A DNA stretch of 40,275 nucleotides. It comes from Bacteroides sp. (GTDB lineage: Bacteria > Bacteroidota > Bacteroidia > Bacteroidales > Muribaculaceae). The notes beneath the pieces were generated by a model that was given only the letters and a program-made list of their open reading frames with translations, was not told the origin of the DNA and did no database searches. A program made the translations under genes and the position numbers. The DNA lies in contig JAAVCH010000045.1 of the NCBI GenBank assembly GCA_014802425.1, forward strand, positions 1 through 40,275. The letters run 5' to 3'. This document shows, piece by piece, positions 16,430 through 24,975 of this stretch. Every line of letters starts with the position of its first letter. The first letter of the stretch is position 1.

Positions 16430-17659
16430 TTAGGATTCCTCGCCACGGGCGAAGGGATTGATGTCGGTCGGTGAGGGTGCGTCGGGACGTGCGCCTCCCA
16501 TCATGGGGTTGTACATATTGATGGTCATGGCGGTGATCATCTTTTCGTACACGCTGTTGAGCTGCTTCATGTAGCGGGCCATCTTTTCGGTCTCTTCGCA
16601 ATAGTGAGCGCTTTCGGCGGCCGATTTCTCGTACATGTCGCGTATGTCCTTGAGGCCGCGGTTCACACGGTCGATTGACTCCAGCTGCGACGATATGCTC
16701 TTGAGCTGAATCTCATAGATGGTGTTGAGGCCGCCGATGTTGCGGTTCAGGTCCTCCATGCGGTCCACGTAGCCTTCGGCCGAGCGGGAAATGGAGTCGG
16801 AGTTGTCGGTGATTGCCTTGTAGGAGCTGAGAAGCACTCCGCTCACTTCATTGAGGGCAGTCGTGGTCTCGCGCAGCTGGGTCATCTGCTCGGATATGCC
16901 GGAGAGCTGTGAGAGGTAGTCCTGCGTGGCGGTGGCCAGTTCGGCCATCTGCGAGAGCTGTTCGGAAGCGGCCGAGAGGCGGGAGATGCTGTCGCGGAGA
17001 GATGTGGTGTCCTCTTCCGAGAGGGCGATGCCTCCGGGCAGTCCGGCCGCCGCGTAGGCCTGTCCGGCGCTTACGGTCGGGAATCCCGCACCTGCTTCGG
17101 CGCCCTCGCCGTGGTATTCAGCGCCGGCCGGGGCTGCGTAGCCGCCGGTCATGCCGCCACCGCCGCCGATAACTCCGCCACCACTGCCGATTATGCCGCC
17201 GCCGATAACTCCGCCACCGCCGCCGGTGATGATTACTCCGCCACCGCCACCGCTGCCGGAGCCGGCTGTGCCGCCGTCGACTATGTCGGTGCTGTCTGAG
17301 CCGTCGCCGCCGATCACGCCGCCGCCACGGCCGCCGGTGATGATTACACCGCCGCCGCCAGCGCCGCCGGTGAAGGTAGGACGGTCATCGGGGTTTTTTG
17401 AGTCGAGGATGGGGAACACCTCTTCCCAGGCGTATTCCTTCGGCGGCCGGTCGAAGGCCGTGATTATGAACATGGCGATTTCAGTGCCCATGCCGATGGT
17501 GAGCAGGGTGGAGCCTCCGGGAAGATGGAGGATTTTGAAGAGCGCGCCCCAGATGACGATTGCGGCGCCTATGGAGTAGGCGAAGTTGAAGAATCGCTGC
17601 CCCTTGGGGCTCGACATGAAGCGTTCGATGCCGTTGGTGTATTTCTTGATTTTGACCAT
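16430..17659 (-). CDS. gldL: T9SS motor protein GldL/PorL with long glycine-rich insert
   Basis: A 409-residue protein. The first ~70 residues hold two transmembrane helices (FAYSIGAAIVIWGALFKILHL and LLTIGMGTEIAMFIITAF). Glu60 in the second helix is at the place of the essential proton-path glutamate of GldL. The C-terminal half is a cytoplasmic coiled coil (about 210-385). Between them, residues about 98-173 form a glycine-rich insert built from GGGVI/ITGG-like units. This makes the protein roughly 100 residues longer than P. gingivalis PorL. GldL with GldM forms the proton-motive-force-driven motor of type IX secretion and gliding. Start ATG 17659, 72 bp after gldK. Confidence 0.95.
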   Translation of the reverse strand: MVKIKKYTNGIERFMSSPKGQRFFNFAYSIGAAIVIWGALFKILHLPGGSTLLTIGMGTEIAMFIITAFDRPPKEYAWEEVFPILDSKNPDDRPTFTGGAGGGGVIITGGRGGGVIGGDGSDSTDIVDGGTAGSGSGGGGGVIITGGGGGVIGGGIIGSGGGVIGGGGGMTGGYAAPAGAEYHGEGAEAGAGFPTVSAGQAYAAAGLPGGIALSEEDTTSLRDSISRLSAASEQLSQMAELATATQDYLSQLSGISEQMTQLRETTTALNEVSGVLLSSYKAITDNSDSISRSAEGYVDRMEDLNRNIGGLNTIYEIQLKSISSQLESIDRVNRGLKDIRDMYEKSAAESAHYCEETEKMARYMKQLNSVYEKMITAMTINMYNPMMGGARPDAPSPTDINPFARGEES

Positions 17660-17731
17660 AAGTCAATGTTTATGGATCTGATTGTTAGGCCTGGATGGCA
17701 GGCGAATGTGTATGCCTATGGGGGAGACGTG

Positions 17732-19207
17732 TTATTTCTTCTTTTTCTGGGTGCCCTTGGCGAATCCTATCTGCGAGCGGACGCACCGGAATCCGATGTA
17801 GCTGCGCTGTTCGTTCTGGTACTCCCACATGCGGAGGTCCGACCGCAGGTTCTGCGCCACGTCCTTCCATGAACCTCCGCGTACGATCTTGCGCTTCATC
17901 TTGTAGGGGTCTTCCTTGGCGGCGTCGTAGCGGTACTCGGGGTTAAGGTCGGAGGTCAGCTTGTTGAGCGACTCGGTATAGGCCGTGGAGGTCCATTCCG
18001 AGACATTGCCCGCCATGTCGTAGAGCCCGAAGTCGTTGGGGGCGAAAGTTCCCACTGCCGAAGTGATGACGTGGCCGTCGCGCACGAAGTCTCCGTCCAT
18101 GGGCTTGAAGTTGGCGTAGAAGCATCCGCGTTCGTCGTAGGGGAGGGTCTCCTCCCAGGGGTACGACGACTCGGAGTTGCCTGCCCTGGCGGCGTATTCC
18201 CATTCGGCCTCTGTCGGCAGACGGTAGGGCTCGATATAGATTCCTTCCTTGCCGAGGGAGCGGCGCAGATAGTCGGTGCGCCAGTTGGCGAAGGCGTTGG
18301 CCTGCTCCCAGCTCACTCCCACCACCGGATAGTCGTTGTAGCCGGCGTGTGAGAAGTAAAGGCGTGTATAGGGTTCGTTATAGGCGTTGTCGAAGTCATT
18401 GATCCAGGCTGTGGTGTCGGGATAGACGTTGACGATATAGGTGTTGAGGAAGTCGTAGTTACCCGTGAGCGGACGTGTCACCGTCTCGCGCACGATCGTG
18501 CCCTCGTCGGTGAGGTAGGCGGTGTCCTTTGAGATCACGGGGAGCGTCTCGTCTACAGGGAGGTCGGTGTTGTATTCGCGCTGCGACGGGTCAAGACGGT
18601 TGCGGCGCTTTGCGGCGGCCGTGTGGTTGTATATCTCGTACCGGTAGTTGAGCTGTGTGGGGTCGAGCTCGCGGCGGCCGGTGATGGGGTTTGTGCGGTA
18701 GACTGATTCGATGGCCCTCATCTCGTCCTCGTTGGCGTTGCGCCAGGGGATGGGCTTGTTCCAGTTGAGATAGGGGGTGATGGGGTTTCCTTCCTTGTCT
18801 TCCTCGATTTTGAAGGCTTCGTTGCCTCCGAATGCGGGGTCGGCCAGACGCTCGCGGATTATGGAGTCGCGCACCCAGAACACAAACTGCTTGTACTTCG
18901 AGTTGGTCACCTCGGTCTCGTCCATCCAGAAGGAATCGATTGAGACTCCGCGGGGGTTGGCCTTGATGCCGCGCAGGGTGTCGTCGGTGACGGGGCCCAT
19001 GGCGTAGGCGCCGCGGTCTACGAGCACCATGCCGTGGGGCGTGGGCTCGGCGAATGCGGAGCCGCCGACTCCGGTCACTTCGCCACCGGCTCCCGAGTTG
19101 CGCGAGGCCACGCAGGAGGCTAAGGTGAGCATAGTCAGGGCAGCCGGAATGAGGGCGGCCGGAAACAGGCGGGAGTATTTGTGCTGTATTGTTTTCATGC
19201 TGGTCAT
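17732..19207 (-). CDS. gldK: T9SS lipoprotein GldK/PorK
   Basis: A 491-residue outer-membrane lipoprotein. The signal peptide ends at the lipobox LASC. The body is a formylglycine-generating-enzyme (SUMF1/FGE-sulfatase) fold: DRGAYAMGPV, FWMDETEVTNSKYKQFV, PVVGVSWEQANAFANWR, RLPTEAEWEYAARAG, DMAGNVSEWTSTAY and RGGSWKDVAQNLRS all match. In the T9SS it forms a periplasmic ring with GldN rather than acting as an enzyme. ATG 19207 is used; an ATG three codons later (19198) is an alternative. A C-terminal KKKK tail is present. Confidence 0.96.
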   Translation of the reverse strand: MTSMKTIQHKYSRLFPAALIPAALTMLTLASCVASRNSGAGGEVTGVGGSAFAEPTPHGMVLVDRGAYAMGPVTDDTLRGIKANPRGVSIDSFWMDETEVTNSKYKQFVFWVRDSIIRERLADPAFGGNEAFKIEEDKEGNPITPYLNWNKPIPWRNANEDEMRAIESVYRTNPITGRRELDPTQLNYRYEIYNHTAAAKRRNRLDPSQREYNTDLPVDETLPVISKDTAYLTDEGTIVRETVTRPLTGNYDFLNTYIVNVYPDTTAWINDFDNAYNEPYTRLYFSHAGYNDYPVVGVSWEQANAFANWRTDYLRRSLGKEGIYIEPYRLPTEAEWEYAARAGNSESSYPWEETLPYDERGCFYANFKPMDGDFVRDGHVITSAVGTFAPNDFGLYDMAGNVSEWTSTAYTESLNKLTSDLNPEYRYDAAKEDPYKMKRKIVRGGSWKDVAQNLRSDLRMWEYQNEQRSYIGFRCVRSQIGFAKGTQKKKK

Positions 19208-19226
19208 CTTGCTGCTGTTATGGCGG

Positions 19227-19257
19227 CGCCGCGCCTGAAGAGAGGGGGTGCGCGGCG
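19227..19257 (-). other. GC-rich hairpin between porP and gldK
   Basis: An 8-bp stem (cgccgcgc / gcgcggcg) around a 15-nt purine-rich loop lies in the 73-bp gap between porP and gldK. There is no T tract. It could be an mRNA-processing or attenuation element that sets the porP:gldK ratio; this is inference. Confidence 0.45.
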
Positions 19258-19280
19258 GCGGTGGAGAGGGTTGTTTCGGG

Positions 19281-20261
19281 TTACATCAGACGTATCGAGC
19301 GGTGTTTGTTCTTGTTCTTGCCTGTGAAGTCGAGTTTCAGGCTGTAGCCGGCGACCAGCTCGTGGCTTCCGGAGGAGGCGCGGTTGATGGCCGAGAGGGG
19401 ATAGTCGAAGGCATAACCTAAGAAGAAGTTCTTGAACTCGGCCCCCACCATCACGGATACGGCTTCTTTCCAGCGGTATCCTACGCCGAAGGAGAGGAAT
19501 TTGTTGTAGCGTGCCCGGGCCGTCACGGCTCCTCCGAATGTGCTGAAATCGGAACGCACCATCAGTGCGGGTTGCAATTCAAATAACGTGTTTTTAAGGG
19601 GAATATTGCCGTCGGCAATGAAATAGAGCGTGCGCGGAAGGTCGGTCTCGTATTCCTGTGAGTCGGAGCTTTCATTGCCTTCGACACCGAACTGCACCGT
19701 CGGGCTCAGGGCGTGGAGCAGCGAGACTCCGGCCGAGAAGTACCTGTGGGTGTAATGCACTCCGACCGAGAGGTCGAACGCGCCTCCGGATAGGTCCTGT
19801 GTGGGCAGCGAGGCGTCGGAGGGCTGGTGATAGTCGTCCCCTTCGGGGATGTAGATTTCCGAGCCCTTGAACGCCGAGCTGTAGTAGCCCCCCTCGACGC
19901 CGATGCTGAGTGTGCCCTTGAGGAATTTCAGCTTGTAGGAGGCTGAAATGTCGGCCTGGATGTTGGAAAAGAGGCCGATGGATTCCTGCGTGAAATTGAT
20001 GCCGAGGCCTATCCGCCGGGATCCTATCTTGAGGGGAGAGTCCGCCGAAGCGAGGAATGTGCGCGGGGCGTTGGTGATTCCTATCCACTGCAGGCGGGCG
20101 CCGCCGCGGATGCGCACGTAGTCGGAGGTGCCTGTGGCGGCTGGGTTGTAGTATGCCGGCACGGCCCAGTACTGCGTGAGTTCCGCGTCGCCCTGGGCCG
20201 AGGCCGTGAGTGAGGCTGCGGCTGTGGCGAGGAGCGTGAGTATGTGTCGGATGTATCGCAT
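19281..20261 (-). CDS. porP: T9SS PorP/SprF family outer-membrane protein
   Basis: A 326-residue beta-barrel protein with signal peptide (to LTASAQ). The start of the mature protein, LTQYWAVPAYYNPAATG, and the later GGARLQWIG and FLGYAFDYPLSAI are signatures of the PorP/SprF family. Family members sit in the outer membrane, associate with the GldK/GldN ring and the peptidoglycan-binding protein PorE, or help type B CTD substrates. It is the second gene of the operon, 47 bp after porT and 73 bp before gldK. Confidence 0.92.
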   Translation of the reverse strand: MRYIRHILTLLATAAASLTASAQGDAELTQYWAVPAYYNPAATGTSDYVRIRGGARLQWIGITNAPRTFLASADSPLKIGSRRIGLGINFTQESIGLFSNIQADISASYKLKFLKGTLSIGVEGGYYSSAFKGSEIYIPEGDDYHQPSDASLPTQDLSGGAFDLSVGVHYTHRYFSAGVSLLHALSPTVQFGVEGNESSDSQEYETDLPRTLYFIADGNIPLKNTLFELQPALMVRSDFSTFGGAVTARARYNKFLSFGVGYRWKEAVSVMVGAEFKNFFLGYAFDYPLSAINRASSGSHELVAGYSLKLDFTGKNKNKHRSIRLM

Positions 20262-20308
20262 TTATTGGATTCGGAATCAGTTGAAAGGTTTAGCCCGGCA
20301 GGGGGCGT

Positions 20309-21139
20309 TTATTCAAAATAAAAGTTAATAACCACCATGTTTGATTTCACTTTTGCCAGCGACTGCGTCATCTTGAAGGTATTGGGGTCCTGGTCGAGGT
20401 CGGGGCGGTCGTGGCGCAGGAGGTCGGTGAGGCCGAAGCAGAACTTTATCTCCGGGTTGAGCTTGAAGAAAGGGAGGTAGAAGTCGCATCCCAGCCCTAC
20501 GGTGAGGTAGAAATCGGTGGTGTTGAACATCAGGTAATCCGGGCGTTTCTTGCTGACGTCGAAGGCGCCCATCATTCCCGCCGTGACGTATGGGCGGGTG
20601 TTTCCCAGCCGGTCGCCCGAGATCTTGAGGTCGAGCGGCACGACGACGTAGGCGCTCTTCACATCCTGCTTGGCCGAATAGGGCATGAAGCTGTCGTCAT
20701 CCGGATCGCCGGCTCCGGCGCCGGGAGGGGCGTCGTAGTCGATCATTCTTACGGTCTTCGAGCCGAAGTACATGCCCGGGGTGAGGCGCAGGTTGAGGTA
20801 GCGGTGCAGCCGGAGGTCGCCCAGCACGTTGACGCAGAAACCCGGCGAGAAGCCCGGCACCTCAGCCACCCACCGCTGCCCGTCGGGAGAGACATAGCCG
20901 TTATGGGTGAACTTTAGGTCCTGCACGTGCGCGCCGATGGAGAAGCCCAGGTGGAGGGGCTTCAGGTCGGCGTACGGACGGTTGAGCAGCTTGTCGCGCG
21001 GGCCCGCGAGGGCTGTGGAGCCGGCAAGCGCCAGGGCCGCTGTGAAAAGCACGGCAAGGAGCGTCCGGAAGGATATTTTAGGGATGTGTCGGGTCAATCT
21101 GGTCTGAAATTTTCTTATTAACGCCGTTTTGCGCGGCAT
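20309..21139 (-). CDS. porT: T9SS outer-membrane protein PorT
   Basis: A 276-residue outer-membrane barrel. An N-terminal hydrophobic segment (FRTLLAVLFTAALALAGSTALA) acts as signal peptide. The mature part LKPLHLGFSIGAHVQDLKF, the strand LRLTPGMYFGSKTV and the C-terminal LNPEIKFCFGL match the PorT family, which is needed for type IX secretion in Porphyromonas. The terminal residue is aromatic-acidic (NFYFE), fitting an outer-membrane strand. The start could be one of several in-frame codons; 21139 gives a long basic N-region. It is the first gene of the T9SS operon. No exact TAnnTTTG box is seen upstream, only an imperfect CAAAAT-type match near 21167. Confidence 0.82.
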   Translation of the reverse strand: MPRKTALIRKFQTRLTRHIPKISFRTLLAVLFTAALALAGSTALAGPRDKLLNRPYADLKPLHLGFSIGAHVQDLKFTHNGYVSPDGQRWVAEVPGFSPGFCVNVLGDLRLHRYLNLRLTPGMYFGSKTVRMIDYDAPPGAGAGDPDDDSFMPYSAKQDVKSAYVVVPLDLKISGDRLGNTRPYVTAGMMGAFDVSKKRPDYLMFNTTDFYLTVGLGCDFYLPFFKLNPEIKFCFGLTDLLRHDRPDLDQDPNTFKMTQSLAKVKSNMVVINFYFE

Positions 21140-21254
21140 TATTTCAATAATTGTATGGTGTTAATTCAAAATATTATTAAATTTACACTTTCCACGCGGG
21201 CGGGTGCGCTTACGGGCCTCTGCCGCATCCGCGACAATTCAGACTTTACTCCGC

Positions 21255-22622
21255 ATGAATGAATCCAACGCTTCCGTATCGGTCACAGTGCAGACTCCCA
21301 TGCACTGGAGCCGGCTAATCAGCGACAAGAGGCTCGGCATGGAGGAATACCATGACCCGCGCCGCCACATACGCAGCGATTTCCAGCGCGACTACGACAG
21401 GCTGATTTTCTCGTCGCCCTTCAGGCGGCTGCAGAACAAGACGCAGGTTTTCCCGCTACCGGGAAGTGTGTTCGTACACAACCGCCTTACCCACAGCCTG
21501 GAAGTGTCGAGCGTAGGGCGTTCGATGGCCAACGAGGCAGCCCTCATGCTTATGGAGCGCCATAAGGCGGAGGATTGGGCGGAACAGCTGCGCCATATCG
21601 GCGACATAACCGCCACAGCGTGCCTTGCCCACGACCTCGGCAATCCTCCCTTCGGCCATAGCGGCGAGAAGACCATCTCCACATTCTTTACCGAGGGAGC
21701 GGGGCGTCCGCTGCGCGAATTGCTGACCGAGAGGCAGTGGGCCGACGTGTGCCATTTCGAAGGAAACGCGAATTCCTTCCGGCAGCTGACCCATCAGTTC
21801 GAGGGGCGGCGTGAGGGGGGCTATGCGATGACATACAGCAGCCTGGCCGCTGTGGTGAAGTATCCCTATCCCTCCACCCGGGCCAATGCGAAAGGGAAGT
21901 TCGGCTTCTTCGGCACGGAGGAGGAGATTTACCGCCGTGTGGCCGCCGAGCTGGGCATCCCCGGGGATGGCGACGGGCGTTTCGCCCGCCATCCGCTGGT
22001 GTGGCTCGTGGAGGCGGCCGACGACATTTGCTATCAGGTGATGGACATAGAGGACGCCCACCGGCTGCGCATCCTCTCCACTCCCGAGGTGAAGGACCTG
22101 ATGCTCGGATTCTTCGGTGAGGCCGACCGCGGCCGCATGACCCGCAGCATGGCGCGCCTCAACGACCCCAACGAACAGATAGGCTATCTGCGCAGCAACG
22201 TGATAGGGGCTCTCGTAAGGGCCTGCTCGAAGGCTTTCGTGGATAATGAGGACCGGATACTCGCCGGAACCGCCACAGGGTCGCTGATAGGCATGGCCGA
22301 CGAGCGCCTGCGCGATGCCTATGCCGCCTGCAGCCGCGTGGCCTGCGACCGCATCTACCGGAGCGCCGAGGTCGTGGACATCGAAATCGCCGGCAACCGT
22401 ATCCTCACTTATCTGCTCACCCATCTTGCCGAAGCCGCACGGTACCCCGAGCGTAATTTCTCCAGGCTCCTCTTCGAGAAGGTGCCCGCGCAATATGCCA
22501 TCCGTAATGCCGATTTCTACGCCCGGCTCCAGGGTGTGCTCGACCATGTGGCGGGCATGACCGACGTCTACGCCCTCAACCTCTACCGCCAGCTCAACGG
22601 CCTTACACTCCCTGCGGTGTGA
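21255..22622 (+). CDS. dgt: Deoxyguanosinetriphosphate triphosphohydrolase (dGTPase)
   Basis: Cleaves dGTP to deoxyguanosine and triphosphate, lowering and balancing dNTP pools. A 455-residue HD-domain enzyme. The HD metal site is visible as HNRLTHSLEV (His80 with the chosen start) and CLAHDLGNPPFGHSGE (His126-Asp127). FSSPFRRLQNKTQVFPL is the family's conserved N-terminal segment, and HFEGNANSFRQ and VEAADDICYQVMDIED complete the core. I use ATG 21255; an in-frame ATG at 21204 would add 17 residues without character. It is divergent from the T9SS operon, 115 bp from porT. Confidence 0.95.
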   Translation: MNESNASVSVTVQTPMHWSRLISDKRLGMEEYHDPRRHIRSDFQRDYDRLIFSSPFRRLQNKTQVFPLPGSVFVHNRLTHSLEVSSVGRSMANEAALMLMERHKAEDWAEQLRHIGDITATACLAHDLGNPPFGHSGEKTISTFFTEGAGRPLRELLTERQWADVCHFEGNANSFRQLTHQFEGRREGGYAMTYSSLAAVVKYPYPSTRANAKGKFGFFGTEEEIYRRVAAELGIPGDGDGRFARHPLVWLVEAADDICYQVMDIEDAHRLRILSTPEVKDLMLGFFGEADRGRMTRSMARLNDPNEQIGYLRSNVIGALVRACSKAFVDNEDRILAGTATGSLIGMADERLRDAYAACSRVACDRIYRSAEVVDIEIAGNRILTYLLTHLAEAARYPERNFSRLLFEKVPAQYAIRNADFYARLQGVLDHVAGMTDVYALNLYRQLNGLTLPAV

Positions 22623-22713
22623 TCGGCCACGGCGCATCAGCTCCCCGGCCCGGTTACATTAACCGCATGAAGTAAAACCACGATAATAAACCACAATAAT
22701 ACCGACATACACA

Positions 22714-24003
22714 ATGAAACATCCCTCCTTCCGAAGCGCCGTCGCCGCCCTGATGCTTCTCATCATGGCCTGCGCCGCGTATGCCGTCTCACCCGATAAT
22801 CTTCCCAGTCCCCAGACGAAGGGGGCCGACTGCTTCGTGGCCGACCCGGACGGCTATCTGTCCGGAGCAACGGTCAGTTATCTCAACCGACGCCTTACGG
22901 AGCTGCGCGACAGCACCACGTGCGAGGTGGCCGTGGCCGTGGTGGCGTCCACCGACGGAGAGTCGATCGAAGATTTCTGCTACGAGCTTTTCCGCAAATG
23001 GGGCCTCGGCAAGACTGACAAGAACAACGGAGTGCTCTTCGTGATATCGATGAATGACCGGCGCGCCCGCATCGAGACCGGATCCGGTGTGGAAGGGGAA
23101 CTCCCCGACATCAGCTGCGCGAAAATCATCCGTAATAATGCAGTGCCCGCGCTAAAGGCCGGAAATGTCAACCAGGCCGTCACCACCACGGTGGAAAAGA
23201 TTTTCCAGGTGCTCACGAATCCGAAAGTGGCCGAGGTGCTCCGGAGCGAGCAGGAGACGGGCACGATGCAGGCCGTCAACGCCCTGGGGCCACGGGTGAT
23301 ATGGACCTTCGTGAAGTTTCTGATCCTGTGCGTGTTCCTCTTCACGCTCGTACTGTTCATAATCGATCTGGTGCGTGCGCATAAGCGCGACAACTACCGT
23401 CGGGCGATGACCTACCATTCGCATATGTCGACCTACTGGTGGGGGGCGGCCCTGTCGCTCGGACTGGCGCTCCCGGTGGCCTTGCTGGCTTACTGGCGCT
23501 ACCGTCATGCCCGCAATATGGCCGAGATATGCGATACATGCGGCGCCAAGATGAAGAAGCTGAGCGAGGACGACGACAACGCCTATCTCACTCCCTCGCA
23601 GGATTTCGAGGAAAAGATCGGCACGGTCGACTACGACGTCTGGCTGTGCCCCGAATGCGGCACCGTGGAGCGCTTCCCTTATGTGGAGAAGCAGCTGAAG
23701 TACCGCAAGTGTCCCGACTGCGGCACGATCGCCATGAATCTGGTGATGAACAAAGTGGTGGAGAAACCCACTACCCGCAAGACCGGTTACGGAGAGCGCA
23801 TATATGAGTGCCAGTTCTGCCGCCACAGGCATCGCGAAGGGTACACCATGCCCAAGCTTGAGGATCCCTCTGCGGCCGCCGCCCTTGCAGCGGGTGCGCT
23901 GTTGGGAGGCAGCCGGCGCGGCGGAGGCGGCGGAGGCTTCGGCGGCGGGGGCGGTTTCGGCGGAGGCCACTCCAGCGGCGGAGGCGCGAGTGTGGGCTGG
24001 TGA
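22714..24003 (+). CDS. TPM-domain membrane protein with zinc ribbons and Gly-rich tail
   Basis: A 429-residue protein of the YgcG/TPM (TPM_phosphatase) family. Order: signal peptide (to AYAVSP), TPM domain (about 30-165, with DGYLSGATVSYLNRRL and NNGVLFVISMNDRRARIETG), a transmembrane helix (VKFLILCVFLFTLVLFIIDLV), a second one (GAALSLGLALPVALLAYW), then four CxxC pairs (CDTCG, CPECG, CPDCG, CQFC) that look like zinc ribbons, and a final glycine tail with GGGGFGGG and SSGGGASVGW. Family roles include thylakoid photosystem repair (TLP18.3) but the bacterial role is not settled. A DUF3298 lipoprotein follows 126 bp later. Confidence 0.85.
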   Translation: MKHPSFRSAVAALMLLIMACAAYAVSPDNLPSPQTKGADCFVADPDGYLSGATVSYLNRRLTELRDSTTCEVAVAVVASTDGESIEDFCYELFRKWGLGKTDKNNGVLFVISMNDRRARIETGSGVEGELPDISCAKIIRNNAVPALKAGNVNQAVTTTVEKIFQVLTNPKVAEVLRSEQETGTMQAVNALGPRVIWTFVKFLILCVFLFTLVLFIIDLVRAHKRDNYRRAMTYHSHMSTYWWGAALSLGLALPVALLAYWRYRHARNMAEICDTCGAKMKKLSEDDDNAYLTPSQDFEEKIGTVDYDVWLCPECGTVERFPYVEKQLKYRKCPDCGTIAMNLVMNKVVEKPTTRKTGYGERIYECQFCRHRHREGYTMPKLEDPSAAAALAAGALLGGSRRGGGGGGFGGGGGFGGGHSSGGGASVGW

Positions 24004-24129
24004 CGGAGGCGAACAAAATCCACCTGCCCGGCGTATTATCCTATGGCCGGAAGAAATCGCCATGCCGCGGCGCAGCCGTCGGTAGGGCCGACCGGCCGGA
24101 TTAACGTACAAACTTAACGATATAGAAAA

Positions 24130-24912
24130 ATGAAGACAACACTGGCCGCCACCGCCATTCTCCTCGCTGGAGTGATGGCATCCTGCGGCTCCGATTCAAA
24201 AGACTCAGGCACGTTCATGTTTGAGACCTATAAGTTCCACGAGACTGTCCGTGGCGCCGACAATGATTCTGTGGCGCAGGATATAGTGGATTTCGACGGC
24301 ATATGGGACTGCGAGGGCGCAGGCGTGATGCCTATGGCGCTCGGCAAAGCCGACATCAAGGCGCTCCAGGACACTCTCGGCGCCCTGGCCAACGTCACTA
24401 TACATGACCGTAAGGTCATTTTCTCGCTTCCGGATTACCTCCGCCCCATGGACGACGCCAAGGCCGACACCACGAAACGCGGTGGAAGCAGTCTGCGCAA
24501 GGAGCTGACGCTCGATTACATGTCGGGCGAAATGGCCGTCTTCCGCGCCTATACCTACGCCTATCCTCAGGGCGCGGCCCACGGCATATACTCCAACCGC
24601 TATGTCAACTATGACCTCCGCGACTCGCGTGTGCTCCATCTCAAGGATATTCTAACGCCGAATGCCGCCGAGGCTCTCCACGATATGGTGGTGGAGCGTC
24701 TGCGCGAGCATTATGACCTTATTGTGGCTCCTGAGGAGGTGAAGCTCCCCGACAACTTCAAGCTCTCGGCCGACGGAATAGATTTCGTGTTCCCGCTCTA
24801 CAGCGTGGTGCCTTATTCCGAAGGGGAGGCTCAGGTAAGTTTCGCCGCTTACGAGATAGACTCATATCTCACACCCGTGGGGCGCTCGCTTCTGCTCCCC
24901 GACGCCGAGTGA
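24130..24912 (+). CDS. DUF3298 (RsiV-like) lipoprotein
   Basis: A 260-residue protein with a lipobox (VMASC, Cys19) and a C-terminal DUF3298/RsiV-type domain. The tell-tale parts are YPQGAAHGIYSNRYVNYDLRD (the GGAHP-like loop), LHLKDIL and the end SAYEIDSYLTP-like AYEIDSYLTPVGRSLL. In Bacillus RsiV this domain binds lysozyme; Bacteroidetes homologues are anchored lipoproteins of unknown role. It is co-directional with the TPM gene. The following convergent LysE gene ends at 24976; no clear terminator is seen in the 63-bp gap. Confidence 0.8.
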   Translation: MKTTLAATAILLAGVMASCGSDSKDSGTFMFETYKFHETVRGADNDSVAQDIVDFDGIWDCEGAGVMPMALGKADIKALQDTLGALANVTIHDRKVIFSLPDYLRPMDDAKADTTKRGGSSLRKELTLDYMSGEMAVFRAYTYAYPQGAAHGIYSNRYVNYDLRDSRVLHLKDILTPNAAEALHDMVVERLREHYDLIVAPEEVKLPDNFKLSADGIDFVFPLYSVVPYSEGEAQVSFAAYEIDSYLTPVGRSLLLPDAE

Positions 24913-24975
24913 CGCCCGGAGCGGCATCGCGCCGCGCCGGCCGCAGGGCGCCATGCGCTGTGCGCGGCATGACCG

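Noticed and set aside
21456..22637. 393-codon open frame on the minus strand
   Set aside because: It lies opposite dgt, whose HD motifs are intact; the minus frame shows no family features.
23152..24111. 319-codon open frame on the minus strand
   Set aside because: Shadow of the TPM gene and its glycine-coding tail.
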